This document shows positions 62,033 to 64,000 of a stretch of DNA of 64,000 bases, piece after piece. The notes under the pieces are model-generated. The model saw nothing but the letters and a program-made list of their open reading frames with translations, searched no databases and was not told where the DNA came from. This stretch comes from Emiliania huxleyi CCMP1516 (taxonomy: Eukaryota > Haptophyta > Isochrysidales > Noelaerhabdaceae). The first letter of the stretch is position 1, and every line of letters starts with the position of its first letter. The position numbers were made by a program, and so were the translations under genes. The stretch lies in the NCBI RefSeq assembly GCF_000372725.1, contig NW_005200496.1, positions 16,155 to 80,154 of the forward strand, in the 5' to 3' direction.

Positions 62033-63231
62033 TCAGATGCCCATGCCCTGACCAAAGACCACGTAGGACGTGTCGAGCGGCAGCGGGGCCCCAGAGGGCG
62101 CCGCCTTGGTTTGGTTGGGCTTGGGCGGCAGCATTCTCGCCGGCGACCCCACCGCCGTGTAGCCGGCCGGCACCGGTTTGTTGACGAGAGCCTACAGCAG
62201 AGGGGCGCCGTTGTCCGGCTCGGGCACGAGGAGCGTCCCAAGGGAGGCTGTGTGGGAGGGGAGGCGCCTGCGCGCCGACAGTGGCGCCCGCGCCGACCTG
62301 GATGTTTCCGAGGACGGTCGACTTGCAGGCGAGGAAGGCGCCGCGCCCGATCTTTGGGTGGCGGTCGTGGTCGAGCGAGGTGCCTAGTTGACCGATTCAA
62401 TGTTTAACCCACCCATCCCGGCCATCTCTGTGCGGCGGGCGTGGTGGAGCGAGGCGCCCGTCGCGCCGAGGGTGACGTCGTGCATGATGTAGACGTTATC
62501 GCCGATCACGGCCGTCTCGCCGATGACGCAGCCGGTCCCGTGGTCCATAGTGATGCCTCGGCCCCACCTGGCAGCCGGGTGGATGTCGACGCCAAACGCG
62601 TCCGACATCTCGCTCTGGAGTGCGAGCGCGATCCACCGGCCGCTGCCGTTGGGCTGGTTCCACCAAAAGTGGGCCACGCGGGCGCACTGCACCGAGTGGA
62701 ACCCCTTGAAGAAGAGGTAGATCCGCAGGAAGCCTGCGAAGGCGGCGTCGGGCACCACAGTCAGCGCCTCTCCAACGACGGCTGATGAGACACAGGTGGC
62801 CAGAGCGTGGTACAGGGATGCGCTTTCTAGGGCAGCAAGCCGTCCGCCGCAGGGTCCATCGCAAGGAACCGCTCGAGGTCCGCTGCGGCTGCGTCGACGA
62901 TGCTGGCATCGGCGGCGTAAGCGGCGGAGCACATGGCGGCGTAGTCCAGACCAGTGGCGCCGTCTTCGAGCTTGGCGCCGATCGTTGCGCTCAGCCCGTC
63001 CGCGAGCGACCCGTGCGAGAGCACTCGCTGCTCTATCAGGTCTCGCAGGCCATAGCCGCGCTTGACGCTCGAGGCAATTGCCTCGCGCGCCTCGCTCTGG
63101 AGCTTGCTCCAGGTGCTCTGCGTGTCGATAGTGGTCTGCAGGCTGGACGTGCTGCTGATGCAGCGGCGGAGCCGCAGCGAGCACGCACGTCGCGCCGCAG
63201 GCAGGGGTGTTCGCCGGCTAAATCGTAGCAT
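62033..63231 (-). CDS. SAT: Serine O-acetyltransferase
   Basis: First step of cysteine synthesis: L-serine + acetyl-CoA to O-acetylserine. Exons 62841-63231, 62458-62733, 62268-62383 and 62033-62191 join to 313 aa; all three introns are GC-AG. The Arg-rich start MLRFSRRTPLPAARRACSLR suggests a mitochondrial (or plastid) presequence. The helical N-domain has FLRIYLFFKGFHSVQCARVA. The catalytic left-handed helix has DIHPAARWGRGITMDHGTGC, then VIGETAVIGDNVYIMHDVTL, DRHPKIGRGAFLACKSTVLG and ALVNKPVPAGYTAVGSPARM. Catalytic Asp/His are present (DIHPAA, MDHGTG). The ending GQGMGI is short but Ile-terminal, like SATs that dock into cysteine synthase. Confidence 0.93.
62384..62457 (-). other. SAT intron with 26-nt exon-start duplication
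   Basis: GC-AG intron of 74 bp. It begins GCGCCTCGCTCCACCACGCC; the following exon begins GCACCTCGCTCGACCACGAC. Identity is 22 of 26. Confidence 0.9.
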
Positions 63232-63300
63232 GTCGGCCGATTTTTGCCAACACCCCACCTCCGAGAGAGACACCCCCCCCTCCCCCCCCGCCCCAGTCCC

Positions 63301-63390
63301 GCCTCTCATTTGTGTCACACCACGCGGAACGCATCTCCATCGCTTCGGGAGAGAGAGAGATTTTTGAAAATCAACAAGAAATCACGACTC
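63301..63390 (+). repeat. Fragment of the HHAERIS repeat family and a GAGAGATTTTTGAAAA word
   Basis: The plus strand reads FVSHHAERISIAS, as in the 9.8-kb pseudogene. The following GAGATTTTTGAAAATCAACA also occurs near 3933. Confidence 0.55.
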
Positions 63391-63421
63391 TCACAGTGAT
63401 TTGGGCTCGGCAGCTTGTCAG

Positions 63422-64000
63422 CTGAGGGAGGGAGGGTGTAGAGGATGTAGAGTGTAGAGCGCTGTAGAGCTGTAGAGATGTAGAGCGCTCTGGAGCGCTG
63501 TAGAGCTGTAGAGCTCTACATCCGCCGCGTGACGAGGCGCCTGCGTTGTAGAGCGATGTAGAGCGCGATTTTGCTTTTTGTTGTAGAGTTTGTTGTAGCC
63601 GTTTAGGGGTTAATGGGAGAAAAGGGAGAGGGGGTTGTGTTCTCTAGGCCCCTAGGAGCCCTACGCGCGGCGTGAGAGCTCGGAAGCGAGCTTTGCACGG
63701 CGATCGAGGATGGCGCGGTTCACCCCCTTCACCGAAGCGATGGAGATGCGTTCCGCGTGGTGAGATCTCTCTCTTGTTGTAGAGGCTCTACAGCAAAGCA
63801 CCGCCGGGAAGGCAGTGACTCAAAGAGGTCGAGCCGCGCTAATGAGGTGTCTCCGAGCTTACTGGAGCTCTGATGGACGGCCCTGACTATCCCTGACACA
63901 CAGAGAGTCACTCTGACGGCACATAACACCCTATAACTGCGTCATGACCAGCCTGCCATGCGTCGCCGGTGCCGCATTCGTCGCTGTGCTTCTTTAGCAG
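63422..64000 (-). mobile_element. Second copy of the 871-bp hAT-like element, cut by the window end and by a nested insertion
   Basis: From CTGAGGGAGGGAGGG this matches the reverse complement of 12013-12883, starting from its right end, through the TGTAGAG array and into the interior (63783-64000 corresponds to 12489-12715). An unrelated 175-bp insertion sits at 63599-63773. The far terminus lies outside the window. Confidence 0.85.
63599..63773 (-). mobile_element. Nested 175-bp insertion with 9-bp target duplication
   Basis: Flanked by TTGTTGTAG at 63590-63598 and 63774-63782; the sequence is continuous in the 12-kb copy. The minus strand reads HHAERISIASVKGVNRAILD, then RRAKLASELSRRA and a stop, followed by about 70 bp of 3'-UTR-like DNA. 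It is the 3' end of the repeated unknown protein, so a 5'-truncated retroposed copy is likely. Confidence 0.75.

Noticed and set aside
1-64000. CRISPR array, bacterial operon, ribosome-binding sites, riboswitches
   Set aside because: Spliceosomal introns, organelle-targeting leaders and transposon footprints show this is nuclear eukaryotic DNA; no regularly spaced repeat array was found.

Overview
This is a nuclear window from a eukaryotic alga. It is GC-rich and gene-dense, with short introns and many repeats. The best fit is a haptophyte of the Emiliania/Gephyrocapsa huxleyi type: of 37 introns I could place by protein continuity, about 22 use GC-AG borders and 15 GT-AG, and most are 67-77 bp. 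A nuclear gene for a plastid uS15 ribosomal protein and a plastid-type lipocalin with hydrophobic leaders point to an alga with a secondary plastid. The species name is inference; no database was searched.

Layout. 0-12 kb: a membrane J-domain protein (-), a hAT-like element carrying an AP2-like gene piece, an LTR-like insertion, decayed repeat genes, a SANT/Myb-like protein (+) and UTP23 (-). 12-24 kb: an 871-bp hAT-like element, a ZNF830-like protein (+), TTC27 (-), a TPR protein (+) and a spinster-type MFS transporter (-). 24-32 kb: a TIR element abutting a sulfotransferase (+), plastid uS15 (+), UBC9 (-) and mitochondrial ATP synthase gamma (-). 33-42 kb: an ABC transporter (+), a nucleotide-sugar transporter (+), a serine carboxypeptidase (-) and a gene fragment bounded by inverted repeats. 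43-51 kb: a large minus-strand cytoskeletal-type locus with PH, WW, PDZ-like and LRR regions, preceded by WH2 and LIM modules. 51-52 kb: low-complexity CCG-rich DNA with an assembly gap. 52-64 kb: plastid-type lipocalin (+), patatin-like lipase (-), tudor-like protein (+), a small membrane protein (-), an EF-hand exon (+), serine acetyltransferase (-), and a second copy of the 12-kb hAT-like element that is itself interrupted.

The genes are mostly single-copy housekeeping genes and form no operon or cluster. The most notable signal is in the introns. At least eight introns in four genes begin with a near-copy of the first 12-28 nt of the following exon, or end with a copy of the end of the preceding exon. 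This is the footprint expected if introns arose by insertion of short elements with target-site duplication, the duplicated exon sequence supplying one splice site (often the GC donor).

Limits. All exon joins were made by eye. The 5' ends of several genes (ABC transporter, ATP synthase gamma, tudor-like, PH/LRR locus) and the internal junctions of the N-terminal half of TTC27 are not resolved.
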